Positions 33,064-44,110 of a stretch of DNA of 52,230 nucleotides are shown in pieces. Below the pieces are notes generated by a model, which worked only from the letters and a program-made list of their open reading frames with translations, did no database searches and was not told the DNA's origin. Position 1 is the stretch's first letter, and each line of letters opens with the position of its first letter. Source of the DNA: Haemophilus influenzae (lineage in GTDB: Bacteria; Pseudomonadota; Gammaproteobacteria; Enterobacterales; Pasteurellaceae); assembly GCA_923172585.1 (NCBI GenBank), contig OV298644.1:1726366-1778595 (forward strand), given 5' to 3'. Both the position numbers and the translations under genes were made by a program.

Positions 33064-34356
33064 CTAATGTTCATATTCCTGAATTAAAGCCAGAATCATG
33101 CCTTCCGTTAATTTCTGAAGTTCATCATCTTTAATCACAAATGGTGGCATAACATAAACCAATTTTCCGAAAGGTCTAATCCAAACACCTTGTTCCACAA
33201 AACGTGGGACTAAAGTTTTCATATTTACCGCACTTTTCATTTCAACCGCCCCAATCGCCCCTAATACGCGAACTTCTTTGACGTAATCTTTTTCAGCTAA
33301 AGGCGAAAGCTGTTGTTTTAAGTAATGCTCAATTCGCTGAATATTTTGCTGCCAAGGGCTTTCCAACAATAAACGGATAGATTCTGTCGCAATTGCACAA
33401 GCCAACGGATTTGCCATAAAAGTGGGGCCGTGCATAAAGCATTTAGCCTCACCGCTACAAATAGTTTGCGCAATTTCAGTGGTCGTAATGGTTGCCGATA
33501 AAGTTAAATAACCACCCGCTAATGCTTTACCGATACACATAATATCTGGCGAAATGCCTGCGTGTTCAGCTGCAAATAATTTTCCTGTTCGACCAAATCC
33601 CGTGGCGATTTCATCAAAAATCAGCAAAACGCCATATTGTTTACAAAGTGCTTGCGCTTTCACTAAATAAGTTGGCGAATAAAAATACATACCGCCAGCA
33701 CCTTGCACAACAGGTTCTAAAATCAGTGCGGCGATTTCATTACCTTTTCGTTCAAGTAAATCAGCTAAAGGTTCAATGGCACAATCATTCCAAGATTCAT
33801 TAAATGGAATATTGGGTTGAGGAAGAAAATACTGCACGGGTAAGCTATGATGAAATAAATGATGCATACCAGTGGTTGGATCACACACTGACATTGCATT
33901 CCAAGTATCGCCGTGATAACCAGAACGAATAGTGGCAAATTTTTGTCGTTGCACTTCTCCTTTAGCGTGCTGATATTGAATAGCCATTTTCATCGCTACT
34001 TCCACTGCAACAGAACCACTATCAGCAAAAAAGATCTTATCTAATCCATTGGGCAAAATTTGTACCAATAATTGAGCTAATTCCACCGCTGGGTCATGGG
34101 TAAATCCGCCAAACATAATATGGCTCATTTTTGCTAATTGATTCTGTGCCGCCGCATTTAAACGAGGATGATTATAACCGTGCAACGCCGCCCACCAAGA
34201 GGACATACCATCAATCAAACGACGACCATCTTTTAAAGTTATCATCACGCCATCAGCACGTTCCACCGCATAAAGCGGCATATCAGAAGAAACTGAAGAA
34301 TAAGGATGCCAAATATGTTGTGTATCAAAAGCTAAAAGTGATTGTTCATCCACCAT
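33064..34356 (-). CDS. bioA: BioA, adenosylmethionine-8-amino-7-oxononanoate aminotransferase
   Basis: Third step of biotin ring assembly; it transfers the amino group from SAM. It is a class III PLP aminotransferase of 430 residues. The cofactor lysine is Lys277 in [15 protein letters not shown], and [15 protein letters not shown] holds Asp248. It opens with [10 protein letters not shown], typical of BioA. It is the first biotin gene and starts 18 bases after lolC. I see no BirA-type operator in this gap, so transcription probably comes from the lolC side or from inside it. Confidence 0.95.
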   Translation of the reverse strand: MVDEQSLLAFDTQHIWHPYSSVSSDMPLYAVERADGVMITLKDGRRLIDGMSSWWAALHGYNHPRLNAAAQNQLAKMSHIMFGGFTHDPAVELAQLLVQILPNGLDKIFFADSGSVAVEVAMKMAIQYQHAKGEVQRQKFATIRSGYHGDTWNAMSVCDPTTGMHHLFHHSLPVQYFLPQPNIPFNESWNDCAIEPLADLLERKGNEIAALILEPVVQGAGGMYFYSPTYLVKAQALCKQYGVLLIFDEIATGFGRTGKLFAAEHAGISPDIMCIGKALAGGYLTLSATITTTEIAQTICSGEAKCFMHGPTFMANPLACAIATESIRLLLESPWQQNIQRIEHYLKQQLSPLAEKDYVKEVRVLGAIGAVEMKSAVNMKTLVPRFVEQGVWIRPFGKLVYVMPPFVIKDDELQKLTEGMILALIQEYEH

Positions 34357-34374
34357 TTATTTACCATTAAAAAC

Positions 34375-35556
34375 TTATTCGTATCTCAAAGCTGCTGCAG
34401 GTTCTACTTTCGCAGCTCGATAAGCAGGATAAAGGGTTGAAAGCAAAGAAAGTAACAGCGAAAATCCAATGACAAAAATCATTTGAACAAAGGATAATTC
34501 TGTCGGTAAAAAAACACCTTGTGGATTTACCGCACTTACAATCTCTGTTAAGTTCAACGTAGCTAAAACACCTAAAATAGCACCGAGTAATGTGCCAACA
34601 AATCCCACCAGTAATCCTTGATAAATGAACACCGAACGAACTTGGGATTTTGTTAAGCCTTGAGTTTGCAAAATCGCAATTTCCCCTTGTTTATCCACCA
34701 CCATCAAACTTAAAGAGGTGACAATATTGGAAATCGCCACGACAATAATCAAACTAATCAGCAAACCCATCATATTTTTTTCCATTCTCACTGCTTGGAA
34801 AAATTCGCCTTTTTGCACACGCCAATCTGTGATTTTTTGTGTCGGGAAATGTTGTGGGAGTTCTGTAATTTGGAACGGATCATTCAGAAATAAACGATAG
34901 CCCTGCGCTTGCTGAGGTTGAATACGCATTAAGCGACCAATATCTGTAATATTAGCAAAGGCTTCGTAACCAGATGCTTCGCCATAACCATAATAAATAT
35001 CGCTAACAGTAAATAAACGCTGCATTGGCAGCCGACCGAATGGTGTATATTGGCTATTTTCCGTAATCATCAAACGGATTTTATCCCCAATATTCACGCC
35101 CAGTTTTTGTGCCAGTTGATCGCCAATGACCAGTTTAAACTCCCCACTAGGTAAAATTTCGTTAAATTTAGCCTGCTCAAAAGATTCAACCAAAGGATCA
35201 TCAGAAAATGATTGAATACCTATAATTTGTCCTGCACTCACGCCTTTTGCCGTTTGATAAATCACATTTGTTGTATTGATCGGCACGGCTTTTTGGACAA
35301 AGTGCGGTAAATTTTCTAGCGTTTTTTCTGTAGAAATAGGCTGCTCTTCACTCACAATCGCATGAGGAATGGAAGATAGCACCTGTTGTTTTTGGTAACC
35401 TTCTAATCCATTCATCACCGAAAGCACGATGATCAATGCCATCACACCTAGCACAATCCCCAGGCTTGCAAGATTAGTCACTAATCGCCCAAAACGATCC
35501 GCACTTTTCGCACGCCAATAACGTAGTGCAATATAAAGAGAAATAGGAAAATTCAT
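34375..35556 (-). CDS. lolC: LolC, lipoprotein-release ABC transporter permease
   Basis: Second permease of LolCDE, the one that receives LolA in E. coli. The 393-residue protein starts MNFPISLYIALRYWRAKSAD, with GIVLGVMALIIVLSVMNGLE as the first helix, and ends with LLSTLYPAYRAAKVEPAAAL. The frame is intact. Its ATG overlaps the stop of the upstream dehydrogenase gene (TAATG). It is separated from lolD and lolE by the five biotin genes. Confidence 0.93.
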   Translation of the reverse strand: MNFPISLYIALRYWRAKSADRFGRLVTNLASLGIVLGVMALIIVLSVMNGLEGYQKQQVLSSIPHAIVSEEQPISTEKTLENLPHFVQKAVPINTTNVIYQTAKGVSAGQIIGIQSFSDDPLVESFEQAKFNEILPSGEFKLVIGDQLAQKLGVNIGDKIRLMITENSQYTPFGRLPMQRLFTVSDIYYGYGEASGYEAFANITDIGRLMRIQPQQAQGYRLFLNDPFQITELPQHFPTQKITDWRVQKGEFFQAVRMEKNMMGLLISLIIVVAISNIVTSLSLMVVDKQGEIAILQTQGLTKSQVRSVFIYQGLLVGFVGTLLGAILGVLATLNLTEIVSAVNPQGVFLPTELSFVQMIFVIGFSLLLSLLSTLYPAYRAAKVEPAAALRYE

Positions 35557-36503
35557 TATTTTTGATGTAATTGTTGTACAAATTCTTCGATGTTTTGCAT
35601 TACTTTGCCAACTAATGTTGTCACTGCACTATCGCTCGCCCAAGCAATATGCGGGGTGATAATTAAATTAGGCATCGTTTTTGCAGCTAAAATTAACGGA
35701 TTATCTTTTTCTGGTGGCTCTTTTACCATTACATCCAAAGCCGCTCCGCCTAAATGCCCCGTTTTTAACGCATCAACTAAGGCAAGTTCATCAATCAAAG
35801 GCCCACGCCCTGTATTAATCAAAAATGCACCTTTTTTCATTTTGGATAAGGTTTCTGTATTAATTAAATTCTTTGTTGTTTCCGTTAATGGGCAATGCAA
35901 CGTCACAATATCCGCTTGTTTTAATACTTCATCAAAGGGCGTATAACCTTCACGGCAAACAGTAGCATCTTTATGTTCTGCATAAAGTACTTTCATTCCC
36001 ACGGCATTAGCCAAACGCCCCACTTCTGTTCCTAGGCAACCTTTACCAAATACACCCAACGTTGAACCGCGCACATCTGTAATTGGATAATCAAAATAAC
36101 AAAATTGTTTACTTTCCGCCCATTTTGCTTCCGTTTGATCGCGTAACCAACCTGCCAAACTGTGTTTTAAAGAAAAAATCAGACCCATTACGTGTTCTGG
36201 CACGGTTGTACTGGAATAACCTGTCACATTACGCACGGCGATACCCATTTCTTCTGCAGCCACAAGATCAACATTATTTGTACCTGTCGCAGTAATGGCA
36301 ATCAGCTTTAATTTTGGCAGTTGTTGCAAAGTTTCACGATCAAAAATCACTTTGCTGGTAATAACAATGTCCGCATCTTTCGCTCGCTCAATGGTTTCGG
36401 CAGAAGACGTATGATCATATTCAGTCCAAGTATGTTCAAAACTTGGGCGAGGAATTGAAATATGTTTAGGAATAGCCGTGCTATCTAAAAATACGATTTT
36501 CAT
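35556..36503 (-). CDS. D-2-hydroxyacid dehydrogenase (glycerate dehydrogenase type)
   Basis: NAD-dependent D-isomer-specific 2-hydroxyacid dehydrogenase. It has the nucleotide loop VFGKGCLGTEVGRLA, the catalytic Arg in INTGRGPLIDELAL, and the catalytic His in TPHIAWAS. I place the start at MKIVFLDSTAIPKH (36503), which has AAAGGAGC before it, rather than at the earlier ATG 36527; this gives 315 residues, the family size. Substrate is uncertain: glycerate or hydroxypyruvate by similarity. It is co-translated with lolC. Confidence 0.88.
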   Translation of the reverse strand: MKIVFLDSTAIPKHISIPRPSFEHTWTEYDHTSSAETIERAKDADIVITSKVIFDRETLQQLPKLKLIAITATGTNNVDLVAAEEMGIAVRNVTGYSSTTVPEHVMGLIFSLKHSLAGWLRDQTEAKWAESKQFCYFDYPITDVRGSTLGVFGKGCLGTEVGRLANAVGMKVLYAEHKDATVCREGYTPFDEVLKQADIVTLHCPLTETTKNLINTETLSKMKKGAFLINTGRGPLIDELALVDALKTGHLGGAALDVMVKEPPEKDNPLILAAKTMPNLIITPHIAWASDSAVTTLVGKVMQNIEEFVQQLHQK

Positions 36504-36525
36504 TAATTGCTCCTTTTTTATATAC

Positions 36526-36553
36526 AAAGTGCGGTCAAAATTAACCGCACTTT
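36526..36553. terminator. Uptake-signal hairpin after kdsA
   Basis: AAAGTGCGGT (36526-36535) and ACCGCACTTT (36544-36553) form a perfect 10-bp stem. It lies between the kdsA stop (36563) and the dehydrogenase start, so it may partly terminate kdsA transcripts and also offers two uptake sites. Confidence 0.7.
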
Positions 36554-36562
36554 TGATGAAAT

Positions 36563-37426
<864 letters not shown>

Positions 37427-37431
37427 TTAAA

Positions 37432-38234
37432 TCAATGGAGGGGAAAAGTATCTTTATTAATCTCGCCTTTAAGTTCTAAAAGTTGCGTGCGGATAAACGC
37501 CGCCGTTGGATCTTTTGGACAATGTTCCACAAAAATTCTAAATCTTTCAATGCTGAAGGATAAGCCCCCATTTGAGCTAAAACTAAGCCACGGTCACGGA
37601 TATGATAAGGATTTTCAGCATCAGTAATCATTAAATTCTTAATATAGTGGTATGCCATATCGTTATGCTCTTCACGAATAAGCGCATTTTTCGCCAGTTG
37701 CTCAAAGCGAGAATAAAGTAAAGAAAGATCGGCTCTATCAAGTTCTTCGGGTTGAATTTTCGCCCCAAACCCAAATGCACCTTCATAAAGTTGCTGCAAT
37801 TTTTCTTGTGAAATATAAGTGCCATCCCAAGGATCAATAAAAGCCACTTCATCTCTGACTTCAGCACGTAAAATTAACTGTGTTGGGAAATTTACTGGGT
37901 AAATTGGCAAATCCAATGCCTCAGCTAAATAAAACACCATAGCCCCAAGAGTCACTGGCATTCCTTGACGATGTTCAAACACATAAGGCAAATATAAATT
38001 GCGAGCATAAAAATAATCTTCTGGATCGCAATGAAAGCCCCAATCACCATAAAATAGCTGTAGTAACTGATGAATCTGCTCTTCTTTCGGCCAATCTGGC
38101 GAAATTTTTTTACGCGCTTTACGCACAAGCCCACCCATTTTTCCCCGAAGTTGTGCTTCTGAGCTGCCATCATCAGAGATAACAAGATAAAAATGCACAA
38201 ATTTATCGTATAACGCACGTCGATAATATTTCAT
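37432..38234 (-). CDS. sirB1: SirB1 family protein (transglutaminase-like and TPR)
   Basis: Conserved protein of the UPF0162/SirB1 family with no known reaction. The N-terminal domain is transglutaminase-like (RQGMPVTLGAMVFYLAEAL, FPTQLILRAEV, FIDPWDG) and the C-terminal part is TPR-like. The start MKYYRRALYDKF at 38234 overlaps the prmC stop; an upstream in-frame ATG at 38246 is less likely. One T is lost near 37,520 (DLEFFVEHCPKDP read as DLEFLWNIVQ); with it the frame runs to TGA at 37432 and ends KGEINKDTFPLH. This is a homopolymer slip. Confidence 0.85.
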
Positions 38235-39110
38235 TACTTCTTCCAAAACCTAAAGTGATGCGCTCATTGTCGCCATAATCACGCACGGTTTCAACCATTT
38301 CCCAATGATTTTCTTGGAAAATTGACCGCACTTTTTCGCCTTGTTGCCATCCGTGTTCAAGCAATAATACGCCATTAGAATTCAAATAACTCGATGCTAA
38401 TTCAATAATATGACGTAAATCAGCATACCCCTCATCATTGGCAACTAATGCAGAAAGGGGTTCAAAACGCACATCGCCTTGATGCAAATGTTCATCTTGC
38501 GCATCAATATAAGGCGGATTGCTGACGATAAGATCAAACTTCCCTGTTATATTATCAAACCAACGGCTTTGCAAAAATTCTACATTTAGCTGATTTCTTT
38601 CTGCATTAGATTGAGCTAATGCCACAACATCGGACATAAGATCCACACCAATTATTTCCAGCGGAATATGCCGCTTTTGGCAAATGGGCGCAAGCTCGGA
38701 AGCCAAAGCGAGGGCGATTGCGCCTGTGCCAGTGCCGAGATCAAGAATACGAAAGTGCGGTGGATTTTCTTCCAGTTTTTCTAACGCAATTTGTAATGCC
38801 TTTTCCACTAAAATTTCAGTATCTGGTCTTGGAATCAATGTGCCTTTTGAGACATTTAATGGCAACGACCAAAATTCTTTTTCACCAAGAATATAAGCGA
38901 TAGGTTCACCTTTTAGACGACGATCTAAAAGTGCGGTCAATTTTAACCGCACTTTTTCATCAATCTCAGTATCATCAAAAGCAAGGATTTGCGTACGCAA
39001 TTTGCCAGTAGCGTGTTGAAGAAGCACAAGTGCATCAATTTTACTATTTTCAGTGGGATTTTTTTTGCTAAATCCGCAATCGCTTGTGCCAGCCATTCTT
39101 TATAATTCAT
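38234..39110 (-). CDS. prmC: PrmC (HemK), release-factor glutamine methyltransferase
   Basis: Methylates the Gln of the GGQ motif of release factors RF1 and RF2. The SAM motif ILDLGTGTGAIALAL and the catalytic VSNPPYIDAQDEHL are present. The true start is MNYKEWLAQAIADLAKKNP at 39110; one A is missing from a run of nine at 39,059-39,066. At the other end one T is missing (LGFWKK-stop read as LGFGRSN). Both restored, the protein has 292 residues. It overlaps its neighbours by TAATG on both sides. It sits two genes from its substrate gene prfA. An inverted uptake-signal pair lies inside the gene at about 38,929-38,955. Confidence 0.92.
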
Positions 39111-39550
39111 TATTTTTCGTCTTTTAACACTATCGTGCCAGCCACTAAATCAGTTAAAGAACGGCGATCATCACGCACAAGTGCAACAATACCGCTAATA
39201 ATCAATAAGAAACTCGTCCACGCCAATAAAATATCAATAATCTCACGGCCGATGTATTTCCCTAATTCAACAGGCTGATTGGTATGATAATTAAATACAC
39301 GCAAACCTAACCAGCGTTTTGCCATTGTTTGGCCATAAGTTTTCATGAAATATAACTGAAAACCAATATATACCATCGTCCCTAATACACCAGCAAAATC
39401 CCCCAATGCAAAACCAAGACCAACCATCACCCAAAACACAAGCCCATTAATTATACTTGCAAGCCAGCGTTTAAAACGGCTCGCTTGAGCGGGTTGAGAA
39501 GATTTGAAAGCAGAAAAAAATTCAGCATCTTTTTGATTTTCAATAATCAT
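39110..39550 (-). CDS. RDD-family membrane protein
   Basis: Small inner-membrane protein with an RDD domain, whose function is not known. The N-terminal SRFKRWLASIINGLVFWVMV carries the conserved Arg, followed by two more helices (VLGTMVYIGFQLYFM and IIDILLAWTSFLLIISGIVA) and RRSLTDLVAGTIVL. I favour the start MIIENQKDAEF at 39550, though an ATG at 39580 is in frame. It is co-translated with prmC. The frame is intact. Confidence 0.85.
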   Translation of the reverse strand: MIIENQKDAEFFSAFKSSQPAQASRFKRWLASIINGLVFWVMVGLGFALGDFAGVLGTMVYIGFQLYFMKTYGQTMAKRWLGLRVFNYHTNQPVELGKYIGREIIDILLAWTSFLLIISGIVALVRDDRRSLTDLVAGTIVLKDEK

Positions 39551-39602
39551 TTTATTTCCCTGTAAAGTTAAAAAGGACATCTGAAATCAGATGCCCCTAT
39601 CA

Positions 39603-40685
39603 TTAATTCTGTTCAGACAATGCCGCCAACTGATCCGCTTGATATTCGGTAATAATCGGCTGAATCAGTTCATCAATTTTACCATTCATCACTTCATCCA
39701 AACGGTAAATAGTGAGATTGATACGGTGATCTGTAACTCGACCTTGCGGATAATTATATGTACGAATTTTATCAGAACGATCGCCCGAACCTAATAAGTT
39801 ACGGCGCATATCTGTTTGTTCTGCGGCTTGGCGTTCTTGCTCTGCTTGAACAATACGTGACGCTAATACTGACATTGCTTTCGCTTTATTTTTGTGCTGT
39901 GAACGCTCATCCTGACATTCCACAACAATGCCAGTTGGAATATGTGTAATACGCACCGCAGAATCCGTTGTATTTACGTGCTGACCACCTGCACCTGATG
40001 AGCGATAAGTATCAATACGTAAATCTGCAGGATTAATTTCTGGCATTTCAGATTCTGGCAATTCTGGCATTACCGCGACGGTACAAGCTGAAGTATGGAT
40101 ACGCCCTTGGCTTTCTGTTTTTGGTACACGTTGCACACGATGACCGCCCGATTCAAATTTAAGCTGGCCATACACGCCTTCGCCACTTACTTTTACGATC
40201 ACTTCTTTATAACCGCCTTGCTCACTTTCGTTAGCACTTAGCATTTCTACACGCCAGCGTTTACTTTCAGCATATCGACTGTACATACGGAATAAATCAC
40301 CCGCAAAAATACCCGCTTCATCACCGCCTGTTCCCGCACGGATTTCTAAATAGCAGTTATATTCATCATTTGGATCTTTTGGTAATAAAAGAATTTGAAG
40401 TTGTTGCTCCACTTCTTCAATTTCGGCTTTGGATTCTTCAATTTCCATTTCTGCCATTTCTTTCATTTCAGGATCGTCCAACATCAACTCAGCTTCAGCA
40501 ATGTTAGAATTAAGCTGATTCCAACGATTAAAACATTTCACCACATCTTCAAGTTGTGAATATTCTTTAGAATACGCACGGAATTTATCCTGATCCGAAA
40601 TCACCGACGCATCGCCTAGCAATACCTCTAGTTCTTCATAACGTTCTTTTAAACTTTCTAATTTTGCAATAATGGAATCTTTCAT
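39603..40685 (-). CDS. prfA: PrfA, peptide chain release factor 1
   Basis: Ends translation at UAA and UAG. The 360-residue protein shows the GGQ motif at residues 233-235 ([14 protein letters not shown]) and the stop-codon reading PxT motif as Pro-Lys-Thr at 188-190 (RVPKTESQG). I place the start at [12 protein letters not shown] (40685); an ATG lies directly before it. It is first in the series with the RDD gene, prmC, sirB1 and kdsA. The frame is intact and marks the right edge of the clean sequence. Confidence 0.95.
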   Translation of the reverse strand: MKDSIIAKLESLKERYEELEVLLGDASVISDQDKFRAYSKEYSQLEDVVKCFNRWNQLNSNIAEAELMLDDPEMKEMAEMEIEESKAEIEEVEQQLQILLLPKDPNDEYNCYLEIRAGTGGDEAGIFAGDLFRMYSRYAESKRWRVEMLSANESEQGGYKEVIVKVSGEGVYGQLKFESGGHRVQRVPKTESQGRIHTSACTVAVMPELPESEMPEINPADLRIDTYRSSGAGGQHVNTTDSAVRITHIPTGIVVECQDERSQHKNKAKAMSVLASRIVQAEQERQAAEQTDMRRNLLGSGDRSDKIRTYNYPQGRVTDHRINLTIYRLDEVMNGKIDELIQPIITEYQADQLAALSEQN

Positions 40686-40839
40686 CATTTGTAAGTCACC
40701 GAAAATAAAATCGGCGTATTCTAGCCGATTTTAGGGAAAATTGACAGCGAAAAGGAAATTAAGAATCTCAGACGCTTTATTTGTGATTTATTTATTTTTT
40801 ATTTTTGTATGGATTTTGAATAAGTTGACGAATTAATCA

Positions 40840-41160
40840 CACCATTCATAAATACGTAAATCGGAAGTATCCCATTGAATACGCCCACTCGAAAATAATC
40901 CCTTCCCAACATTCCAAAATTCGCATTATTATTGCGGAAAGCGGAATAACAGCAATTCTTCTTTATTTAGCTTGCCATATTATTCGCACACCTGCTTGTA
41001 TTACCATAATCATAATCACACCAAAACAAGGCGAGAATATTCTATCTTTTGACTAGTTGCCAATAAGATACACCAGAACTAACTTAAACTGACCATCAGC
41101 ACTACCATTATACTGTTTCTTAAACCATTACGGCTTGAACAATTTTCTTAGTCCCCACTT
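40840..41160 (-). pseudogene. Sel1-repeat protein remnant, second copy
   Basis: On the minus strand a Sel1-type repeat can be followed: KQYNGSADGQFKLVLVYLIG, close to the repeat pattern AEQGxADAQxxLGxxY. The bases 40,905-40,990 resemble 41,970-42,060 (CCAAAATTCGCATT and TTTAGCTTGCCAT in both), the tail of the first Sel1 gene. It appears shorter than that copy. Frames are broken throughout by noise. Confidence 0.5.
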
Positions 41161-41189
41161 CCCGCACTTAAGACCGAAATAATTGAGCC

Positions 41190-41748
41190 TCTTGCTCACT
41201 TCCTGCATTCCCTACGCCGACATCAAACTTAGCCAGAGCAATTTCATCCGCTTTGCCATATCACGCCACCCACGCCTTGCGTAACATTTCACCACATTTT
41301 AATACACCTTTTTACGCATAGATCTCCACTACTTCATACACATCTTGTTTAAACGCCTTTGTATCACCCTGATTGCCGATTCAAATTATCCACACTGTCA
41401 AAATCAATCTTGCTTGCCGCCTTTGCCAAAATCCACTCTAATGCTTGCGAATCAAATTCAGCCTCTGCAAAATCACTGCTGGCCTGCCCCTGAACATCCA
41501 TCTCGCCCAAATCGATAGCCAACATGTCCCTGTCTCCGCCGTCCTTTGCGAAACCACTTCACCCATCAACAATCTTGTTTGACGCCTTGCTCTAGCATCA
41601 CACGCCCAAATTAAATCGCAACATATTGCACTCCCTCATCTGCACATAAATAAATAGGCTCATAACCGCCTTTGATTAAGAAAGCGTTGTATACCGGTTG
41701 AAAACCTTGTTCAATACTTGCCGGCGTATCTTCCAAGTGGTGTTCCAG
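41190..41748 (-). pseudogene. EpmC-like protein, second copy (diverged, noisy)
   Basis: Pieces on the minus strand match EF-P hydroxylase EpmC: LEHHLEDTPASIEQ, AFLIKGGYEPIYLCADEGVQ, KWFRKGRRRQGHVGYRF, QALEWILAKAA-like (from DSQALEWILAKAA) and DTKAFKQDVYEVVEIYA. The first codon is CTG where the other copy has ATG. Flanking bases 41,805-41,833 match 43,480-43,508 upstream of the other copy. The two copies differ well beyond simple indels, so this is a second locus, not a read stutter. Whether it makes a protein is unknown. Confidence 0.6.
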
Positions 41749-41989
41749 AATATCGACACCTAAAAGAGCGCGAGATAATATAAACAGAAGTTCATAAGTT
41801 CTCATTTATTTTCTTGAGTTAAATTGTCATGTAGTATTAACTCTTTTGTATTGAATACATTTGATTTGTAATTAACCAACTATTAGGACATTTGCAAACA
41901 ATTAAACACAAAATGTGCAAAGAATTTCCCCAATTGAATACATCCATTACTCCAATTGAAACCATTTCCTACAATCCTCCAAAATTCGC

Positions 41990-42673
41990 ATTGTACGCAA
42001 AGTATGGCATATGTAGGCTTCTTCTATTTAGCTTGCCATAATATTCACAACCCACTTGTTCACCATTATCAAAGCCTTACCAAACCATTCTTTGTGCAAG
42101 ATTTAATTTACTTTGAACCCTTCTCCTCATGAAATATAGCTGCTAGACATCCTAACTTGAGCACCATCCATGTACCCCACCTCTGCCGCTTTGCGATACC
42201 ATTTCACCGCTAAATATTTGAAATAATTTTGTTTTACGCCAAGTCTTCCTTATACATCATGCCACAAACCATTTTGAGCCCAATCCGGTCAACATATGCC
42301 CTGCTTTGCCGCTTTGCGAAACCACTTCACCGCTTCAACACCATCTTGTTTTAGCTGCCACGTCCGATTGCATACATCGCACCCAAATTTAATTGAGCAT
42401 CTGCATCCCCCTGCTCCGCCGCTTCTGTTCGATACAGTTCACTGCTTTGAAATCATCTTGTTTTACGGCAAGTCCTCATTTCAAATACATTCCATGCCCA
42501 AACCACCTTGAGCCTGTCACTCCTGCTCTGCCATAGGTAAACCAAAGTTTAAAGGCGGTTTGATAGTCGCTTTGCTCATAAGCGGTTAAACCTTAGTGAG
42601 TTTTGTTGCTGCGCATGCGCTAGCGGTCGCATTATAGAAAAAATAAAGACATGAATGTTTAAAAGTTCTTCAT
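41990..42673 (-). pseudogene. Secreted Sel1-repeat protein (noisy)
   Basis: The start at 42673 gives MKNF, then TFMSLFFL and MRPLAHAQQQ, a signal peptide with an AHA cleavage site. It is followed by LTAYEQSDYQTAFKLWF and then Sel1 repeats seen in shifting frames: KQDDFKAV, DADAQLNLGAMYAIGRG-like, DGVEAVKWFRKAAKQG, AVKWYRKAA. Sel1 repeats form short helical pairs that bind other proteins. Haemophilus genomes carry several such secreted Sel1 proteins. Each repeat is broken by indels. It lies directly after the first epmC copy. Confidence 0.6.
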
Positions 42674-42773
42674 GATTAAAAGTATCATTTTTTAAATCAC
42701 AAATAAGAAATCTATACACTGTTAATTGTTGTTGCAATGTATGTTATCTTTCTGCTTGCTAAAGAATCAAAAC

Positions 42774-43432
42774 TCACGCAGACTGAGTATCAACACGCGT
42801 AACGATTGTAAAAATGTTAATATGAACGCTTAATTCGGGAGCAAAATTTGCTGCTAAAAAGAGCAATAGCCTCACTTTCTCGCTATTAAATACACTGCGA
42901 CAAACCTTGTCCAGCCAGATCAATTTCATCTTCTGTGCCATAAATGCCACTAACGCCTTGCGTAACATTTCACGCTCGTTTTGGTAAACCTTTTTCCGCA
43001 TAGATTTTCACCTGTTCATACATGGCGTGTTTAAAAGTCTGTGGGCTGCCCGATCCATTCAAATTATCCGCGCTGGCAAAATAACAAAACGCCGCCGTCG
43101 CCAAAATCCACTCTAATTTCGGTTTCAACTTCAACTTTTTCAAAATCACGCTGGCGTTCTTCAGAAAGTCCAACTGGCTCATACCAATAACCAACAATCT
43201 TCTAGTTTACGACGTTCATTTGCGCTGCCACTAACCAATGGGCAATTTCGTGCTACACAACGCTCTAAAAACCTCTAGCAAAATAAATCGCGTTATAAGG
43301 CACTTCATCATTTGCGGGTAAATAAATGGGTTCTTCACCACCTTTGACTAAGCGAGTGTTGTATTCCTCAAACATTGATTAAGATAAATGCAATGAATTA
43401 CATCTTCTAATTTATGTTCCATGGTATGTATC
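42774..43432 (-). pseudogene. epmC: EpmC, elongation factor P hydroxylase (noisy copy)
   Basis: Hydroxylates the beta-lysyl group on EF-P, the third step after EpmA and EpmB. Minus-strand pieces match EpmC (YfcM) in order: MEHKLEDVIHCIYLNQC, EYNTRLVKGGEEPIYLPAND, EVPYNAIYFARGF, the metal-binding HEIAHW near 43,230, GYWYEPVGLSEERQRDFEKV, LEWILATAAFC, FASADNLNGS, and EQVKIYAEKGLPKRA then EMLRKAL. Several single-base errors break the frame. The match is long and ordered, so I am fairly sure of the family. C-terminal limits are approximate. Confidence 0.75.
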
Positions 43433-43606
43433 CACTAAAAAACCGCGAGATTATATCACCAGAGGCTCATTTAATTTTGTTTATTTTCTTCAGGTAAATT
43501 GACATGTAACCCAATCAAACGAGCAATCGATCGCCCTTTTGCTCGCATAAAAATTTGCTAGGAAGTAATTGTTGATTTTTAAAATTTAAGGGGTATAGTC
43601 GTCAAG

Positions 43607-43699
43607 CCACTAAAAAGCGATGAATCTCGAGGATCGCAAGCGATAGGTTGAAATAGTACCTTGGACTGTGTGCGGTGGGTTCGAGCCCCGCCTAGTGGA
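43607..43699 (+). tRNA. Possible tRNA-like sequence, type unclear
   Basis: GTGGG-TTCGAGC-CCCGC (about 43,675-43,691) has the shape of a tRNA T arm, and the following CTAGTGG can pair with CCACTAA at 43,607-43,613. The 93-base span would suit a long-variable-arm tRNA. The anticodon cannot be read and the middle is noisy. It could also be chance. Confidence 0.25.
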
Positions 43700-44110
43700 T
43701 TACTTTAATGCCTTCTCTCCATTGCTTATCACTTACTAATCTAACGACTGAACAAAAGTTTGTGCTACTGTAAACGAATCTAAACCCCAAGCATTTCTCA
43801 TTAACATCCTTATAAAATTGGTACCCTAGTTACATCGACTACAAATTTATCTGGAGCATTGATGCATAATTCGACGACTAATAATCTCAGCTACCAACAT
43901 CATTTCCAACTCAAGCCATTAAGCTATTTAACAACGTATTCATAAATCCATTATCAGAAAGCTTATCATCAGTGCCACTTACTTTCCATAATCAAGAATC
44001 TCCCAACTCTAAAAAATTTGTCATAAAAAATATTACTTTCACTTGAATTATCGCAGCCTGTTAACACTTTGATCAGCGTGATTTTTCATCTCGTCAGCTA
44101 AGCGTTTTAC
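43700..44110. other. Noisy stretch without a recognised gene
   Basis: About 400 bases between the tRNA-like element and the phage-like frames. Short frames only; no motif, repeat or RNA gene was recognised. Sequence quality is poor here. Confidence 0.5.

Noticed and set aside
42296..42511. Plus-strand frame with Cys- and His-rich sequence as a possible zinc protein
   Set aside because: It is the antisense of Sel1 repeats on the minus strand (AVKWFRKAA reads as repeated FAALRNHFTA).
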